Origin: Firmicutes bacterium UBA2296
GTDB lineage: Bacteria > Bacillota > UBA994
Direction: 5' to 3'
Assembly (NCBI GenBank): GCA_002345475.1
Contig: DDWC01000085.1
Coordinates: 1-7,691, forward strand
Length of the DNA: 7,691 bases
Shown piece after piece: positions 6,054 through 7,691 of this stretch (its first letter is position 1; each line of letters begins with the position of its first letter). The position numbers were made by a program, and so were the translations under genes. The notes under the pieces are model-generated. The model was not told the DNA's origin and made no database searches. It saw nothing but the letters and a program-made list of their open reading frames with translations.

Positions 6054-7166
6054 ATGCTGACATCGCCCTTTTGCGCCGTCGACACGCCGTCCCTGCTACT
6101 CGATCTCGATATTATTCGGGCTAACCTGCAGGAAATGCAGGACAAGGCCGATACCTTTAAAGTGTCATTAAGGCCGCATACCAAGACACACAAAATCCCG
6201 GAACTGGCCATAATGCAGATTCAGACTGGAGCCAGGGGGATAACCGTGGCTAAGCTCGCCGAAGCTGAGGTCATGGCTGAGGGTGGCGTAGACGACATTT
6301 TTATCGCCAACCAGGTGGTCGGGGCCAGTAAATTGTCGCGCCTGAGGAAACTGACAGAAAGCTGCCACGTATTAGTAGGCATAGACAATAGAGAGCAGGT
6401 GGAAGCTCTCGACGCGGCTTTTTGCGGTAGCGGGCGCACCCTTCCCGTACTAATTGAAGTGGAAGTTGGCGAAAATCGTTGTGGCGTTTCGTCCATGGAG
6501 CAACTGCTGGCCCTGGCCGGCATTGTGGCTACCGCAGACAACCTCCATCTTCAGGGCATCTTCTGCCACGAGGGGCATACATACGGCTCGGCCGACGAAG
6601 GAGCTCTGGTGGATGAGGCTATTGCAGCGCAGCAAAAGATGCTTGAATTCGCCGCTGGCCTGCGTGAATCCGGGTACGAGTGCGAAACAGTAAGTGTTGG
6701 TTCGACTCCATCCCTTCTTCTGGCAGATATACTCCCCGGCATAACCGAAATTAGGCCTGGAACGTATATTTTCCGTGATGTGGGGCAGGCTGGTGTGACT
6801 CGTACTTTCTCACGCTGTGCCGCCACGGTACTGGCCACTGTCATTAGTCGACCCACCCCAGAGAGGGTAGTAATTGACGCCGGTGCCAAAGCCCTGACCA
6901 TGCAAAAACGACAGGGAGGGGTATGCAACACCGACGGCCTCGGCGCCCTGAAAACAGCGCCTGAGATCCGTCTGTCACGCGTCTTTGATGAACATGGCAT
7001 ATTCCTGTCCCAGGCTCTGCGCAGCGCTCTAAGTGTAGGCGACAAAGTAGAGATTATCCCCAACCACATTTGCCCTGTTGTCAATCTATATGACAAGGCA
7101 GTAGTCGTAAGCGGGGGCCAGGTGTCAGGATATTGGTCCATCGCGGGTCGCGGAAAGATAACCTAG
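6054..7166 (+). CDS. D-threonine aldolase / D-serine dehydratase-like PLP enzyme (alanine racemase-type fold)
   Basis: A 370-residue protein of normal length for fold-type III D-threonine aldolase-like enzymes. The N-terminus has DTPSLLLDLD (~10-19), then RPHTKTHK (~40-47), where Lys44 should carry pyridoxal phosphate. VLIEVEVGENRCGV (~132-145) and GIFCHEGHTYG (~168-178) are typical barrel motifs, and SVGSTPS (~214-220) is the likely phosphate-binding loop. The C-terminal beta domain ends with IIPNHICPVVNLYD (~334-347), in which His338 and Cys340 match the metal-binding pair of the family. As I recall, His/Cys is the zinc pair of eukaryotic-type D-serine dehydratase while characterised D-threonine aldolases use His/Asp, so the substrate should stay open: a D-beta-hydroxy amino acid is the safe statement. 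It is soluble and probably cytoplasmic. It is transcribed away from the MoxR operon and is probably co-transcribed with the ABC ATPase that follows 18 bp later. Confidence 0.9.
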   Translation: MLTSPFCAVDTPSLLLDLDIIRANLQEMQDKADTFKVSLRPHTKTHKIPELAIMQIQTGARGITVAKLAEAEVMAEGGVDDIFIANQVVGASKLSRLRKLTESCHVLVGIDNREQVEALDAAFCGSGRTLPVLIEVEVGENRCGVSSMEQLLALAGIVATADNLHLQGIFCHEGHTYGSADEGALVDEAIAAQQKMLEFAAGLRESGYECETVSVGSTPSLLLADILPGITEIRPGTYIFRDVGQAGVTRTFSRCAATVLATVISRPTPERVVIDAGAKALTMQKRQGGVCNTDGLGALKTAPEIRLSRVFDEHGIFLSQALRSALSVGDKVEIIPNHICPVVNLYDKAVVVSGGQVSGYWSIAGRGKIT

Positions 7167-7169
7167 GAT

Positions 7170-7175
7170 AGGGGG
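7170..7175 (+). promoter_or_regulatory. Ribosome-binding site of the ABC ATPase gene
   Basis: AGGGGG lies 9 nt before the GTG at 7185, inside the 18-bp gap after the PLP enzyme stop. It supports GTG 7185 over the in-frame GTG at 7191, for which the spacing would be 15 nt. Confidence 0.55.
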
Positions 7176-7184
7176 CACGCCGAA

Positions 7185-7691
7185 GTGATTGTGGTAAACA
7201 AGCTCACTAAAGTGTACAAGGGCGGCAAGGGCATCTTTGATGTTTCGTTGCAGGTGTCCGAAGGAGAGTCCTTTGGCTATCTGGGGCCCAACGGTGCAGG
7301 TAAGACAACAACCATACGCAACTTGCTGGGCTTCATTTTCCCCGATTCAGGCGGGAGCCGCGTGGCTGGTTACGATTCCGCCCGGGAAGCCGACAAGATC
7401 CAGCGTGTGGTCGGTTACATCCCAGGAGAGATGGCGTTTTTTGACGATATGACCGGCACACAGTTTCTTCAATTTATGTCAGCTCTTCGAGGCGGCAATA
7501 GTGATGTTCTGCGCAAGAAGCTGGTTGAGCGCTTTGAGTTGACGGCAGATACCAGGATCAGGAAGATGAGCAAGGGAAACAAGCAGAAGCTTGGTCTGGT
7601 TGCTGCCTTCATGCACGACCCGGCAGTCTATATTCTCGACGAGCCGACCAGCGGACTGGATCCCCTGATGCAGCAAAGGTTCGTCGAGCTC
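7185..7691 (+). CDS. ABC transporter ATP-binding protein, ABC-2 exporter type (partial, C-terminus off the right edge)
   Basis: The frame is open for 169 codons from GTG 7185 to the window end. It starts VNKLTKVYKGGKGIFDVSL, then Walker A GPNGAGKTTTIRNLLGF (~34-50). The Q-loop region reads GYIPGEMAFFDDMTG (~77-91), with Gly-Glu where many ATPases have a glutamine. The signature is MSKGNKQKLGLVAAF (~128-142) in place of LSGGQ, and Walker B with the D-loop is VYILDEPTSGLDP (~148-160). These variants resemble ATPases of ABC-2 type drug or lipid exporters. The H-loop and C-terminus lie beyond the window. A permease gene would be expected next, but this cannot be seen. The gene is in the same frame as the upstream PLP enzyme and separated from it by that gene's TAG. 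What it exports cannot be inferred. Confidence 0.93.
   Translation, partial: MIVVNKLTKVYKGGKGIFDVSLQVSEGESFGYLGPNGAGKTTTIRNLLGFIFPDSGGSRVAGYDSAREADKIQRVVGYIPGEMAFFDDMTGTQFLQFMSALRGGNSDVLRKKLVERFELTADTRIRKMSKGNKQKLGLVAAFMHDPAVYILDEPTSGLDPLMQQRFVEL

Noticed and set aside
6551..7141. A 196-codon open frame on the minus strand inside the PLP enzyme gene
   Set aside because: It lies wholly opposite a strongly supported enzyme gene, has no recognisable motifs and has a composition typical of an antisense shadow.
7140..7184. Possible terminator between the PLP enzyme and the ABC ATPase
   Set aside because: There is no GC-rich stem followed by a T-run. The 18-bp gap holds only a ribosome-binding site, so co-transcription is more likely.
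7686..7691. GAGCTC at the right edge, which could suggest a cloning boundary
   Set aside because: A six-base palindrome at the edge can occur by chance, and the reading frame runs through it normally.

Overview
The window is ordinary bacterial chromosomal DNA of moderate GC content (a little over half G+C by eye). It is almost fully coding, with eight genes and a single real intergenic region (about 5903-6053). Six genes run leftwards as one tightly packed membrane-protein operon and two run rightwards from the same divergent promoter region. No RNA genes, insertion sequences, CRISPR arrays or prophage genes are visible. The organism cannot be named from the sequence. The families seen (MoxR/DUF58/transglutaminase, DUF3159-like, Pr6Pr, D-threonine aldolase-like) are typical of Actinobacteria, Chloroflexota and related lineages. 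Chloroflexota is a low-confidence guess.

Leftward operon (5902 down to beyond base 1): a MoxR-type AAA+ ATPase (4961-5902), a DUF58 protein (3796-4974), a large multi-pass membrane protein with an extracytoplasmic transglutaminase-like domain (1605-3812), a small DUF1475-like membrane protein (1164-1511), a DUF3159-like membrane protein (493-1164) and a Pr6Pr-family membrane protein cut by the left edge (1-470). The first three form a widely conserved trio: chaperone-like ATPase, DUF58 partner and membrane transglutaminase. The last three are small, uncharacterised multi-pass proteins, and their tight packing suggests that they are co-expressed with the trio. Neighbouring genes overlap by 14, 17 and 1 bp, or are separated by 93 and 22 bp.

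Rightward genes (6054 to beyond 7691): a D-threonine aldolase / D-serine dehydratase-like PLP enzyme (6054-7166), followed 18 bp later by the N-terminal two thirds of an ABC transporter ATPase of the ABC-2 exporter type (7185 onwards, cut by the right edge).

The divergent region holds a TATAAT box on each strand. Between them is a nearly perfect 8-bp inverted repeat (AGCAGTAC-N9-GTACTACT) that overlaps both predicted -35 positions, so it is a good candidate for a shared operator. Nothing here amounts to a clearly new system. The most useful leads are the extension of the MoxR/DUF58/transglutaminase operon by three unknown membrane proteins, the shared dyad, and active-site details in the transglutaminase and the PLP enzyme.
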